DNA of 64,000 nucleotides. It comes from Torymus aiolomorphi (Eukaryota > Arthropoda > Insecta > Hymenoptera > Torymidae). Under the pieces are notes generated by a model. It worked only from the letters and a program-made list of their open reading frames with translations, did no database searches and had not been told where the DNA came from. The stretch spans positions 84,899,948 through 84,963,947 of the forward strand of contig CM070873.1 in assembly GCA_036365515.1 (NCBI GenBank), read 5' to 3'. This document shows positions 11,353 to 23,417 of the stretch, in pieces; position 1 is the stretch's first letter; every line of letters starts with the position of its first letter. The position numbers and the translations under genes are program-made.

Positions 11353-11826
11353 GGTCGATGGCTCCTACACTGAGAGAATTTCGGGAACGTTGCCGTACTA
11401 CGTAGTATAGCTCATGTCTTAAATGTACCCGTAAAGTCGTACCTAACTTTAAGACAACAGACACCCTAATGTAATACGACAGTTGCCCTATTTTGGCGCT
11501 ACTGTCGACTGATACATGAGATACGAATTCGCTCTCAAATTTTCAGACGATCGGTCTCTTAACGGAAAGTGCTCTGAATGGCCCGAATCCTCTAATGCTC
11601 CGCATTACGATGGACTTATTTTTCCAAACTTATTCAAGTTTTTCCACTTTGCAACCGTTATTCGTGTGTAAGTATTACTATTTATTATGCATTTTCATAA
11701 AACTATCAGCGTATATTAACCTAATTAACCTTAATTTGTAAAAATATTTCAAATGTTTATCCTAACCTAAATTTGTATGAGTGCGTGACTTTGCGTAATT
11801 GATTTTAATTGTATTTCTGTATGTAG

Positions 11827-12674
11827 CTGAAGTGAACAAAGATGCGTGGTTTGCATTGACTAATCAAGAAATTAGCAGGATATTAAATAATCAGGAGGCT
11901 GATATTTTAGATTTTGTTTCTAAATATAACTATGAGAAAGGGAAATTTATTTCATGTATGAAAGTTGAAGAGAGTAATGTGAAAATAATGATGCCTGAAA
12001 AAGTATTAAGTGAAAATGTAGAAATGAGTGAAACTCCCTTATCTGATTCCCAACTCCCTGATAAGTTTTCAAAACAAATTGTCGAACCCAATCTATCACA
12101 ATCACCATCATCACCTGCGTCCAATCCAACATTCAATACAGAATCCCAAGCGACAGGTGTTTATTCTATTCTAAAAATATATATAATGGGCATCTATTTA
12201 CTTAATTATTTTATAATATAAATTAATTAACCTAAAACCATTCTTAGTTATTTTTCAGTACAAAGAGAATCATTTATATCATTTTTTAAATTCGACTCTT
12301 GAAGGACAAATAATTCTAGGAGTCTACAGAAATACTACAAAGCTTGACTATGCTAGATTGAAAGATTTAATAATTTTACATTTAGTAAAAAAAGATCCTT
12401 TAAGATATAAGTAAGACTATTTCTTTGCCGCTAAATAAATAATGATCTTTCATTATGCTGTATTCTATTTTATATAACTTGATTAAAGACTTTTCAACTT
12501 ATTATTTATACTTTTCATTTTCAATTATTTATTGGAAAATTTGGTTTCAGAATTACAGATAGAGATTTTATTTACTATCGGGATCAAATAGTGGAACTGT
12601 TCCCAACTGAGGCTGGGGAACTCTTTTTCATTCCATACGTCTCATCAAAAAAAAATCAGAAAAAAAAGGCTACC

Positions 12675-12705
<31 letters not shown>

Positions 12706-14613
12706 AGAGGAGGAGGATGAGGAGGACATTGACGAAAGAGAACAATGTGTTGGGGCAAGTGGTTGTCTCTACAATTATTACAAAGTAATTAGAAAAGAGT
12801 TGCGCGCAGCCAGCATCCTTCTATCTAGTAAAAGAAGGAAGAGTAATAGTGATTCAACTAAACCAAAAAAACAAGGTAATAGTCGACTAAATTATTCAAA
12901 TACATGATCTAATAATTACTTAGATTTCATTTAAGTCGTTGCTTTAGCATTTTTATCTATTCACCGATGGATATGATTATTCAAAAAAAGGATATGTAAT
13001 ATAACTATAATTTTTGTCATCGATAGGTATGATTATTAGAAATATAGATCTCTAATATAATATCACAATTTTTACCTTTTAATCGATGGATATATATTAG
13101 CTTAATGGAAATGTATCTTATGTATTATTTTCTCGTATTACACTCAATATGATCAATTTTTGTACAATGCGTATTAGAAAAAATTAGAAGTTCAGTTTAA
13201 CATATACGTGTACTGAAAATTTGTGGAATATCAAATTATATTTTATACTCATTATTATTTTTTTTCAGTTGTATTAGATATTAAGTGCTTAACGGATCCA
13301 GAGCGAGACAATTATAAAGCTACTGAGATTCTAACCAAATGGGAGGAGACATTCAAAGAGCGCATGAGATTACTGACTCAGAAGGAAAAAAATTCAAAAA
13401 CTGTACACGTACAAAAATACTTTAATAGCTTTCTATGCCTGGATAAATCATACATCATTATTTTGGTAAAATCATATTCATTTTATAATAAATGTTTTTT
13501 TATTAGTATTTTAAATTTTTAACTTTATGTAAATTTTTGTATTTTCAGCTTGAATCAGATTTTCAAAGTACTATTCAAGATTATAAGAAGAAAGAATTAG
13601 TACCGCAAAATATTAATCATACCAAGACTTTAGAAAGCACTTGGCCTACGCTATCAGAACGTATAATCGCTTTGGCTTCTAAATCAAAAATAGCTGAAGT
13701 TAAAGTGTTTTTCAGAGAAAATGGAGATTTGATTAAGGCTGGTATGTATAATTTACTATCAAGATAAATTGACATTATGCACTAAGACAAACTTCATACC
13801 TATACCAAAATTATTACTATATTTTTATTATGTATATAACAATTTTTACTATAAAACAGTAATATTTTGCTATATCAAGTTTGTCTCCACGTTACTTATG
13901 TATTATATTAATTTTTACATCATTTTTCTTATTGTAATACAATGAAATATTATTTTTTTAACCAATTAATTAATGAATTTTGTATTTATTTCAGGTACGT
14001 GCAATCATCTACTAGCTTTCTTGTTAATACCCCTTAGTATTAAGTGTGGCGCGAAGTCAAGGAAAGTGGGCGAGACTGTTATTTATTTTTCAAAAGAACA
14101 GATTAGCAACACATTCATTCTTGTAGTGAAGGTATAAAACATAATAAAAAATTATTTTCGATTTATATCCTGTAATTATCTTAGATCAAATAAAATAAAA
14201 TCCGTTAATTTTTTTTGTTATAGGATGTTAGAACTATTGATAGCCGGAAAATAGCTCACGAAGTTTGGTTGAAGGCGATAGGGCATGAATATTACCCGTA
14301 CATAATTTGCTGTGGCAAGTTCCATGAAGCTGAATATTTTATTATTATAAATGGGCATTCGATCAAATGTAGTAATGTAATAATCGCTGTCCAGACATTA
14401 TATAAATGCTTATTAGCACTTCGAGTAGTGCCGTCTATTTGCGAGTACGTGTGGCAGTTCCTGGAAAGGAGAATTTACGGTTTTGAGTTTAAAAGAACTA
14501 CTGCTTTTGTTACTAAGTATATAGTAGAATTGAATAAGTTACCTAACGCAAATGTTAATGTAAATGTACGTCAGACTGGACAGGTGAACAATCGGGACAG
14601 TCCCGATACCTAG
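11827..14613 (+). pseudogene. EnSpm companion gene (multi-exon, function unknown)
   Basis: Exons are inferred from splice sites and protein-like frames: about 11827-12156, 12259-12412, 12551-12885, 13270-13466, 13550-13740, 13995-14131 and 14224-14613. The last exon encodes DVRTIDSRKIAHEVWLKAIG, then YPYIICCGKFHEAEYFI and WQFLERRIYGF, a pattern I associate with companion proteins of insect EnSpm elements. An acidic Glu-run exon near 12670-12735 is out of frame with its upstream part because of an A-run, so this copy is probably broken. The first exon is not settled. It lies 120 bp upstream of the transposase gene on the same strand. By analogy with plant TnpA it may bind the element ends; that is inference. 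Confidence 0.6.
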
Positions 14614-14736
14614 ATTACCTTACTTAAAGTATTTTAAACTTGCCGAAAATTAGTAAACCTGTAATAGCTTGTTTGAAATTTTAAGTTATATATATTGTAG
14701 TTTATACTATTATATATCTTTTTTGTAAAAAGAAAC

Positions 14737-16855
14737 ATGGAGTTTTTTAATATTATTAACCATGTCCTAGGATTTATTTTACACCTTTATGGAAGTTTAG
14801 ATCTTCCGCGTAAATTTGTTCACGATATAGTTAGTTATATTATAGATTTTAATAAAACAACGTATTTGCCATCTATTGAACGAGCAATTATAGATATTTT
14901 ACGCGATGAAAATATTAGCGACAACACTCTACATCGTATTCGTCAATGTTTTCAAGAACATGAGGATGTATTGGATGCTGTCGATACTGAATGGGCGCGA
15001 TTCAAGATTTTACGCGATAGAGGATTTATAGATGCACTCGAATTTTACATTGGAAGATCTTTCAAGCATGTATTTGTAGAAAATAATGACATGGTAGTAC
15101 CAGAATATATGTACGGAGCGTACGTACCTTTGCACGATAGCTTGAAAGTTTTTCTAGAAATACCAGGCATGTTTAATAATATTATCAGTTATATTAAAAA
15201 GTTGTCCAAGCCATCGGAAATTATAACGAACTGCCTTGAAGCTAAATTATGGAAGGAAAATTATGCTAAAAAATGGGCCAACGAAGTAGTTTTGCCACTT
15301 CATATTTTTTATGATGATCTAGAAGTGGGAAACGCGTTAGGTAGTCATGCCGGAAAAAATAAATTCGGAGCTGTATATATATCTATCGCTTGTTTACCAC
15401 CCAGTATATCATCGAGACTCAACAGCATAATCTTTTCGACACTTTTTTATTCGTCACATAAAAAGAAAAGCAGTAATGAAGAAGTTTTCCGTATTTTATT
15501 TGAAGAGCTGAATAATTTACAAGAAGGTGGTATTAATATTAAATGCGATGGAGTGACAACAAATGTGAAATTTCAGCCCCTATTAATCCTGGGAGATAAT
15601 TTAGGATTAAATGGTATTTTAGGATTTGTTGAAAGTTTCACAGCTCACTATTACTGTAGAATCTGCAAAGCTACATCGGTAGAATGTATGAAAATGGTCG
15701 AAGAAGATCCGTCTCTTTTGAGGACAAGAAGAAATTATTCCAATGATGTAGAAATGGCCGATGCATCGAAGACTGGAATCAAAGAATCTTGTGCATTCCA
15801 CAACATAAACGGTTTTCACGTAACTGAAAATGTGGGTGTAGATTTAATGCACGATTTCTTGGAAGGTGTAGCTTTTTACGTACTGAATTCATTATTAGAA
15901 ACGTTCATTTTAGACAAGAAGTACTTTAGTGTAAACCAATTCAATAGTAGAGTACAAAGCTTCAAGTTTGAATCTTATAATATGAATAAACCTGCTGCTA
16001 TAAGATTGGATGAACGAAAAAATCAAATAATTTTCAAGTGTTCTGCGTCTGAAATGATAAGCCTAATAACATTTGTAGGTGTTATTATCGGTGACTTAGT
16101 TCCTGATTCAGAGAAACGATGGGACTTATACAAGCATTTATGTGCAGTTTTTGACATTATAATGTCACCTCGGATAGTTCCTGGATACGTAGAATTACTA
16201 AGGCATGAAATTAAAAGTTTAAATCAACTATACATTCAATTCTACAAGTATTTAAAACCGAAATTTCATCTGATGGTTCATTATCCAAGGTTATTATTGA
16301 AGTATGGACCCCTAGTTAAATTTTGGAGTATGCGGTTTGAAGCTTTTCACCAGTATATTAAATCAAATGCGAATTCTTCCAGCAATAATATGAATTTAAT
16401 TAAAACTGTTGCAATAAAACAAGCGCTAAAGTTGTGTGAACTAGCTCATACTTTAACTTATAAAAAAAATACGGAAACAGTATTAGGTGATATTAAACAA
16501 AAAACTAGAAAAAAAATTATTTCAACGATGAAAACAAAAATAGGGAGTATAATCAATATGACAAAGTAGAAATCGATAACGTTGTCTATAAAGTTGGAGA
16601 TTACATTGCATTAGATATTAAAAAAATTGAAAAAGAATTTGGAGAAATATTGAATATTGTATCTGTCAATAATGACATATATTTTGATTTGTGTGTTTTC
16701 GAGGAAATAACTTTTGATGCGCACATTCATGCATATATTATTGAAAATTTGAATAAAAATAGATTTATCAGTTATAAAAAATTACCAATTGTTGCGCCAG
16801 TTATGTATGTTCAAAGAAATAATGATCATTTTATTGTATCAAAATATATTTTATA
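14737..16855 (+). pseudogene. Tnp2-type EnSpm transposase, one frameshift near the C-terminus
   Basis: The main frame (14737-16569, 610 codons) starts MEFFNIINHVLGF. It has the animal EnSpm core: LHIFYDDLEVGNALGSHAGK (about 190-210), LLILGDNLGLNGILGFVESF, the C-x2-C of YYCRICKA, and FHVTENVGVDLMHDFLEGV (about 355-375), which hold probable catalytic acidic residues. It ends at TAG 16567, but in the +2 frame protein-like sequence resumes (DKVEIDNVVYKVGDYIALD) to a stop at 16855. One small frameshift near 16550 thus removes about 100 C-terminal residues. The AT-rich 3' part contains AATAAATA near 16896 as a possible poly(A) signal. Confidence 0.82.
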
Positions 16856-17219
16856 ATTCTTTTTTTTATATTTGTTATGTTTCTTACATTTCAATAAATA
16901 TATAAATGAGATATCATAGCCCTTTTTATTTTCCTAATTCGTACTAATTTTATTTCCTAATTTTACTTGCTAAATCAATTTAAGTAACAGTATTGTTATC
17001 AGCAATGTTTTTTCAATTAATATATTTATCTACTTTATAACTGTAGAGTAGTCGAGGTCTTTATTTTAAAGTAGCTATAGTGCAAGTAAATCGAACAGCT
17101 GCTGTCTCGGGTTTTAGGGCAGCAGCTCTCCTAAATTCGGTAGCGCTGTTGCGCGAAGCGAGTGGGGCAACTGCTGTAACTAGTGAATACCGCAGCGCCC
17201 CCGAAATTCTCTCAGTGTA

Positions 17220-17401
17220 CGGAGTGTCACTCTCTACGTGCTTACTCGAGCGCACAGCGAGAAAGAATAAGACAAAGGAGGTGGCAGCGCCGCGCATGGA
17301 ACGGTGGCCGCCGAAAATTAGTCACTCTGAATCGCTGTGGCCTCTGTAGGGCGAGAGAATAACTACATTGTAATCTCGAGAACGAGACGGGAAATATAAT
17401 T
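17220..17401 (-). repeat. DIRS-like 5' end displaced by EnSpm insertion
   Basis: This segment is what remains of the DIRS 5' leader upstream of the EnSpm insertion. It holds the inverted partners of the 3' end: 17363-17401 (39 bp, one mismatch with 3767-3805) and 17272-17297. It has no coding potential that I trust. Confidence 0.65.
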
Positions 17402-17708
17402 AACGTCGAGATTGGAGAATAGGTTTGAAAGGAATAGAAAATTATTTGAAACCGTATTCGCGTGTAAGATAGGTGAGTGTTAACATTGCAAACAAGACGA
17501 AAACAGAAGCAAAGGTCAGAAATTCCTAGAAACGCGGCAGTTATGAGTTAGGGAGTGGAGAAAGCGCCCGAGCCACGTAGAGGGCCCGAAAACACCCAAG
17601 CCGCCGAGCGGCACAGCGCGCAGGTGTGGTGAGGGACGTGCCAGAAGCGAGGAACTGAGGAACACGCGCGACGCGCGGAGACTCGTGCGCCGCATGCGCT
17701 CGCTCAGT
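17402..17708. other. Intron sequence with GC-rich patch
   Basis: The part 17550-17708 is GC-rich (for example around GCCGCCGAGCGGCACAGCGC) and unlike its AT-rich surroundings. No gene or repeat family is recognised. Confidence 0.4.
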
Positions 17709-18105
17709 CAGGGTTATTCTACATCCTTGCGGTTGCGTATTAAGGAGGTTGGTTACCAAAATAAAAAAGATAAGATCATTCCAAAAATATAATATGTTGT
17801 TCTTTGATTGATTTCCTATAAGTGTGCGAAATTTCTGATCGTTTATCAATTCGGTTATGAAATTATTCAACTTCAAAGTTCAACTCTTATACACGGGCTC
17901 TTATGAAAGTACCTTGATGACACACAGAACACTTAGGATGCGATTCTTTAAAAATGATAAGAATGATCCAAAAAATCACTGGCAATATAACAAATATACA
18001 GAAGAATGTTTATACGAATATACGAGCGCGCTATATATAGGCATACCTTATACACGTAGCGTACTCGCAGTGGCAGCCGCAGCCGCAAGGATGTAGAATA
18101 ACCCT
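17709..18105. mobile_element. MITE-like element with 23-27 bp TIRs
   Basis: The left end AGGGTTATTCTACATCCTTG is repeated in inverse at 18081-18105. The length is about 0.4 kb with no transposase. CAGGG at the left end resembles hAT termini, and TCAGT occurs next to both ends, but no clean 8-bp duplication is visible, so the superfamily is open. Confidence 0.7.
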
Positions 18106-19811
18106 CAGTTGCGCGCGTGCTCCGGTTGAGCCAACAACGATTACGTGGAAGGTACACGTGATCGCAGTTGTGAGCTTATGCATGACCCAGTAGGTTGGTA
18201 TGGGTAAAAGAATAGGTGTTGCGAGGTAATCATTGGGCAGCGCCGGTAGTGGGGTCGCTAGGACCCCACGATGACGAAAATCCAGGTGTTCCGCAGTAGA
18301 GATCCATGAGGTCACAGCATAAGAACGAACTGCACGCCCATATCATCACCATGCGGCAACGGCCTCGTAGATAGGTTTCGTGAGACGAGACCGGCCTCGT
18401 CGAACAACAGTAGGTGCCGAAGTAGGATTGCAATCAAAACGTCTACGGTGAGTGAGAGATTCATGTAGAATTAACTTACTGATGAGTCCAACGGGCAGAC
18501 CCGAGACGAAACGCTAGCAATTTGAAATGGCCAAATATTAGAATGATCGCGTAGGACTGGTGTTGGGTCTTGCACGTCGGGGGGGGGGGGGCATTTAGCT
18601 TTGCGTGAAGTACAGCCTACTCTTTTTTCGGATGTTACAAAACTGTAACCACCTCTAGATCGCGATTATATATAGAAAGGGAAAGTGCCTTTTAATTTGT
18701 CGATTCCCGATTAGTACCGTTACAATTATAAACAAATTTACAGCGATTGCAAGAAAGTGTTTGAGGCTTTAACAAAAATGCACGCCTTTCTTGGATTTCT
18801 ACTCTCATATCAAATTCTTCCTAAGGTCTTATTGACATAAATATGATGTGTATATTATATGAATAGTAACAAAAAATACTTTCGTAGATTTAATGATAAT
18901 TTATTCTTACTACTTCATAGCTAGTCGATGTGAATTGCGATCAGACAAGAGTGGAAATCAGTACAACCGTGTTTTGAAGATCATTCTTTGATCTCTGGCG
19001 CGTCAAGCTCGGTTTTACACTTTGATTAGCAGGCGTAAAACGCAATTCAATGCACCGGCGTGATTCGTTAGCGTAACCACGACCGTGCCCTCGGAGTCCT
19101 CCACCAGAGTCTGCGATCCCATTTCTTGACAGGCTCTGAATTTTCTACCGCATATTTAGTCTTGCTTAAGATCAAACAATAATCTTTGGATCCCGAGCAT
19201 AAAGTTTCACAACCTTTTGCGATCACGCAGCGCTTGAGCCAGCTTGGCTAGTCTTTGGGCGCGACGATCAACACTTGGTGTGTGGTACTCTATTTCACGC
19301 CCTATATACAAAAATTATTGTTTCGATGATAGGGGATGGAAAAGCCGTTTTTACTTATCACGCTGCACCGCCATTTTAAGCCCGCAATAAGTATAAAGAT
19401 TCATTTTACATCTCTGTACATCGAGAAATTCTTTTCGTTATAAATAAAATATAAGAAACAATATATGGTACTGTTCGACGAAAGCAGCAGCAAATTCAAC
19501 AACGTTATCACTCGCCAAGAGAATGGGTGTACATGAAGTTTCAGAAAAAATACTTCTCTTTGGGCCCATCTCCAGCGCTAGTCATAGAGCGAACCGCATA
19601 AGTTTACAAACCTAGCTAAAACGAGTTGGCCCGAAAACGTTTAGCCAAACCGGTACGTATGCGTGACAACTCCAATGTTCGAGTAAAGCTAATAAATTTT
19701 AAGTTACAGCTTTGAGGAAATTTTTTGATTAACATATTTGTTAAACTGAACAGCAAATGACTGTGATTGAATAAACAAAGCAAACAAATATTTTGACTAC
19801 ATAAAATTTAC
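18106..19811. other. OPLAH intron, no feature recognised
   Basis: No supported coding region or repeat family. There is a run of 12 G near 18579-18590. The block 18930-19270 is of mixed composition and could be an old repeat. Confidence 0.4.
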
Positions 19812-20013
19812 CTGAGCTGCCTGAATAGTAACCCCGGCAGTCGTACTTTCGTAAACGTGTTCATAGCTGCCTCCATATCGACTAACATCGGTCGAAGTTC
19901 CACCCATATCAAAACCGATCACCGGCAATTCAGTTTCCTTTTGATAAGTAGTCATTGCGTAGCCAACCACTCCTCCCGCTGGTCCCGACAGTATAGCCCT
20001 CGAACCATTGAAT
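19812..20013 (-). CDS. OPLAH: 5-oxoprolinase (OPLAH-like), fifth exon in window
   Basis: The exon holds the core of the hydantoinase A domain. It contains the glycine-rich [17 protein letters not shown], the nucleotide-binding signature [18 protein letters not shown], and [14 protein letters not shown]. The acceptor TTTCAG precedes 20013, the first base A completes the split Ser codon, and the donor GTAAAT follows CAG at 19812. The fold-back element 20061-22037 sits only 47 bp upstream of this 3' splice site. The downstream intron (19811-3414, 16.4 kb) contains the DIRS/Kolobok/EnSpm nest. Confidence 0.95.
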
Positions 20014-20060
20014 CTGAAATGGTTGTAAAAAGGTACCACTGTAAGTCTGTTTATATTTCG

Positions 20061-22037
20061 ACGGATGGGAGTAAAGAACCGGTATTTCAAAAAAGCTTTG
20101 TAAAAGGCGGTGGTTAAAAAACGTCTTGTGAAAGGCGCTATTTCAAAAAAGCCTTATAAAAGGCGGTACTTCAAAAAGCCTTGCAAAAGGGGCTATTTCA
20201 AAAAAGCCTTATAGAAGGCACTATTTCAGAACAGACTTGTAAAAGGAGCTTAATTTGACTGAGCACTGAAAAAGTTGCTAACTCGCAAATATTTTTTTCA
20301 TCTAAATTTAAGTTGGCAGTCCGGCGGGCATTTAAAAACAGAGAAAATTTCTGAAAGTGAAACTTAGTAGTTTGACCTCCAAATTTACGGAGTAATAGAA
20401 TATTGTAAAATTTCGGGGAGTGCACTACACTTCTAAGAAATTTTAAAAATAACAATAGTATTTGCTGTGATGTATATGACAAAATTCACAAAAAATTTAC
20501 ACTTTAAGTAGCCTCAAAACTAGTCAAATTTTTTTTAACGCAATATTTCTAAACGGTTATTTGTTCTTTCTCTTATCACAAACTATTTAGAAAGAATAGC
20601 GTACAATTAGAAACGTCTTAGAGTTGTGACAAATTTTTTTTTTAAATTGAAAGTTTTTAAGAAAATCGAAAAAAAGCTCTCTTTCTTAACTTTTGGAGGA
20701 AACAACTTTTCTTAATTTAAAAAAAGTAAATGAAAGTTCTTTCTTCCTAGTTTCATTTTCTTTTTGAAACGTAGTGTGGGACGTTTTTGGGGCAAATTCT
20801 TGTGATTTAAAGAAAAGAGCTTTTTTTTTAATTTCCTTAAAAAATTTAACTTTAAAAAAATGTACCACAAAGACGTTTCTAATTGTATGCGATTCTTTGC
20901 ATATCGACGGCTGAGCGGAACAAGGTCGCATCTCGGCGCGCGGACGAAGAACGTCATATCTCAGCGCGCGGACGAAGAACGTCGTATCTCACCGCGCGGA
21001 CGAAGAACGTCGTATCTCACCGCGCGGACGAAGAACGTCGTATCTCACTGCGCGGACGAAGAACGTCGTAACTCGCCGTATACTGGCCGTGTACTGGCCG
21101 CAAGAGCGCCGAGATACAACGTTCTTCATCCGCGCGGTGAGATACGATGTTCTTCATCCGCGTGGTGAGATATGAGGTTCTTCATCCGCGCGGTGAGATG
21201 CGACGTTTGTGATATGAGAAAGAACAAATAATGCGTCCGAAAAGATTGCCTTAAAAAAAATTTGTTCATTTTTGAGGCCGCTTAAGGGGACGCCGAAGTC
21301 AATGTATTATAAATGGAGGGTGGCGCTGTATCTACTGTAACGCGTTTTTATCCTGCAATTAAAAAATTCTCATCTTTTGGGATTTTGAAGACTTGTGCGC
21401 GCTTTGAATATTAATGTTTAGTTATTTCCCAAAATCGCAACTCAAACAATCAATTAATTGCCGAGAAAACCTTGAAAAACATGCGCCAGTAACAATCTAT
21501 AAATTATGAAAATGAAAAGATAATATTTTTTTTATTTTCAAGACTTGAGCGTGATTCGTATATAAATTTTAAGTATTCCCCCGAAATTTCAGTCATATCG
21601 GTCATATCGGTAAATTTTTCGAAGAGAAAACTTTAAAAAATTAACTGACGTGACTTCGGCGTCCCTTTAAAGTGTAAATTTTTTGTGAATATTCTCATGT
21701 AACTTATGACAGAAAAATCTATTGTGTTTTTTTTTCAAATTTCTTAGAAGAATACTGCACTCTCTCAAATTTTACAATATTCTATTACTCTGTAAATTTT
21801 GAGGTCAAACTACTATCGTAGTACCGCTTTCAGAAATTTTTGCTTTTCTTAAATGCCCGCGAGACTGCCAACTTAATTTTAGATAAAAAAAAAATATTTG
21901 CGAGCACCTTTTTCAGCGCTCAGTTCAAATAATTCCTTTTACAAGACTGTTTTAAAATAGTGCCTTTTGTAACGCTTTTTTGAAATAGCGCCTTTTACAA
22001 GGCTTTTTTGAAATACCGCCTTTTTACTCCCAGCCGA
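20061..22037. mobile_element. Fold-back element with 28-bp tandem-repeat arms (FB1)
   Basis: The ends read ACGGATGGGAGTAAAG on the left and, inverted, TCGGCTGGGAGTAAAA on the right, flanked by CG (20059-20060, 22038-22039). The outer arms are tandem 28-bp units of the type GCGCTATTTCAAAAAAGCCT (first 20 bases), the middle arms are unique inverted sequence, and the core has five or so 28-bp units (GAAGAACGTCGTATCTCACC...) at 20940-21070 followed by inverted units at 21115-21200. There is no open frame of its own; the small frames here follow the repeats. It lies 47 bp upstream of an OPLAH acceptor. Confidence 0.8.
21287..21666. mobile_element. TTAA-flanked MITE nested in FB1
   Basis: The ends are GGGGACGCCGAAGTCA and, inverted, AGGGACGCCGAAGTCA, with TTAA at 21283-21286 and 21667-21670. 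The other arm of the fold-back (20504-20507) holds the empty TTAA site in the matching context. The GGGGAC start is shared with the Kolobok-like element at 4454, which is a likely source of transposase. Confidence 0.82.
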
Positions 22038-23322
22038 CGATTTACGTTATACCACACTAAGCGGAATTAGAAAATGATTTAGAAGTTAGAAAAATTTTCT
22101 ATCATTTTATTTTTATTGTCTTCTACATTTTAAATCTATGTTTAAAGAAATAGTATAGTGTGTATTTTATTTTACTTAGAGAAAGTGCTTAATGAAAGTA
22201 CCTACCTAATGAGATGGTATAAAGTATAACCAAATATTGAAATTTGTTTATTGTATTCAAAAACAAAGTTACTATATTTTTGTTAAAATATTACAGTAAC
22301 ATTTTGGACTGTTTACTAATATAAGATATTGTATACTAGTCCCTTAGCTGCCAATATCGAAGAATCATTGCCATAAAACATTGAAAATACCATAAGACGA
22401 CTTTTCTCAGCAGCTAAGGGATTAAATAAGTTTTGAATTTTTAAATTTGAAATGACATCAAGGTTAAGTTACCTAAGTGCAACAGCATTCATAATCGAGA
22501 TTCTATTCGAGAACAGATAAGTTTTTCATTTGAAGTAAAAAAGGATGAATTACATATTAGCAAAGAGAGCGCATACCCTTCGAGAAACGGATTCTAACAA
22601 AGCTTTGAAAATCGATTTCTGGTATCTATAAATAACGCATACATAGTGCTTCCAATTTTTCTTAAGTCATGGGCAATCGAATTTCAAATATGCTCTATTT
22701 CATTAAAAAATTATGTCTCTTCTATATTAATTGTTACTTTGTAAGTATTTATGATACAAAAATGTGAAGGAAGGATTATAAAAAAAGAGAAGACACAAAG
22801 TTTAAGCTTTCTTTAGTTAAAAATATTAATTTTTCACAAAATTTCAAGCGATTAAAGATAGATTAAAGAAATAATTAAAAATACTATCCGTTAAATCGTT
22901 TAGAAAGAAGGCAAATTTCTAACCATTTTCTCACGTTATCTTTGATTGCTTATAATATCATGGAAAATTAATATTATTAATTATATTATAATAAAATTAT
23001 ATTATATTCCCATCTATTTTTATAATCTTTTTGTTCATTGTCGTATCATAAATACTTATAAAGTAACAGTCAACAGAATAGGCACAATTGCCTATATTTC
23101 AATAAAAAAACCGCTGCCAATTCATTGGCCTGTTGCTTCCTCAAACTTAATTTTGTGATTCCTTTAATTAATTTTTAATAACAAAATTTATAATTTTTGC
23201 AACAAATTATGCCATAATTATAATTAAATTTATTTTGAAGATTAAAAAGTATTAATTTTCAAATTTATTCATTCATTCATTTATTTATTTATATCAACCG
23301 GCAAGAATGTTCCAGGTTTAAC
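22038..23322. other. AT-rich intron with short inverted repeats
   Basis: An inverted pair lies at about 22728-22785 and 23010-23070 (core TAAGTATTTATGATAC), perhaps a small MITE. A shorter pair with CCCTTAGCTGC and its complement lies at 22342-22425. No coding sequence is supported. Confidence 0.5.

Positions 23323-23416
<94 letters not shown>
23323..23416. repeat. (AT)n microsatellite
   Basis: A pure AT dinucleotide array of about 94 bp. Slippage may make its length unreliable. Confidence 0.95.

Positions 23417-23417
<1 letters not shown>

Larger units (their letters stand above)
11368..17217 (+). mobile_element. EnSpm/CACTA element, two genes, TA duplication
   Basis: The left end is CACTGAGAGAATTTCGGG at 11368 and the right end is its complement ending CTCAGTG at 17217. 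The pairing extends about 30 bp with a few mismatches. TA flanks both ends (11366-11367, 17218-17219). It is 5850 bp and carries a multi-exon companion gene and a Tnp2-type transposase on the plus strand. It was inserted 15 bp upstream of the DIRS gag ATG, so the DIRS 5' end resumes at 17220. CACTR ends plus Tnp2 place it in the CMC/EnSpm superfamily. Confidence 0.87.
3694..17401 (-). mobile_element. DIRS-like tyrosine-recombinase retrotransposon, interrupted twice
   Basis: On the minus strand the order is gag-like frames (11352-9954), reverse transcriptase (9953-9151), RNase H and C-terminal pol region (9150-8182) and a tyrosine recombinase (about 8180-3874). Inverted terminal repeats lie at 17363-17401 and 3767-3805. 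With the two nested insertions removed (4454-7827 and 11368-17217) the element is about 4.5 kb. Lack of an integrase, presence of a tyrosine recombinase and inverted ends define DIRS. Several frameshifts, an altered RT active site and in-frame stops show that this copy is dead. It lies in the same orientation as the host gene OPLAH. Confidence 0.85.
3414..19811 (-). other. OPLAH intron (16.4 kb)
   Basis: This phase 0 intron lies between ...TIQAAQ and LDVNTV.... It contains the DIRS-like element with its two nested DNA transposons and a 0.4-kb MITE-like element. Confidence 0.9.

Noticed and set aside
17041..17349. Overlapping open frames on both strands near the EnSpm right end
   Set aside because: They span the TIR and the displaced DIRS leader, so they mix two elements.
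3767..17401. 39-bp inverted pair as TIRs of one large DNA transposon
   Set aside because: The enclosed genes are DIRS genes with separately bounded nested elements, and DIRS explains inverted ends. A second paired block lies in an order that does not fit simple TIRs.
20860..21168. Arg-rich repetitive frames in the fold-back core
   Set aside because: They are translations of the 28-bp tandem units; 28 is not a multiple of three, so the apparent protein repeats change frame and reflect DNA repeats only.
20900..21210. Possible CRISPR-like array because of regular 28-bp units
   Set aside because: Units are directly adjacent without spacers, half of them are inverted, and the DNA is eukaryotic.
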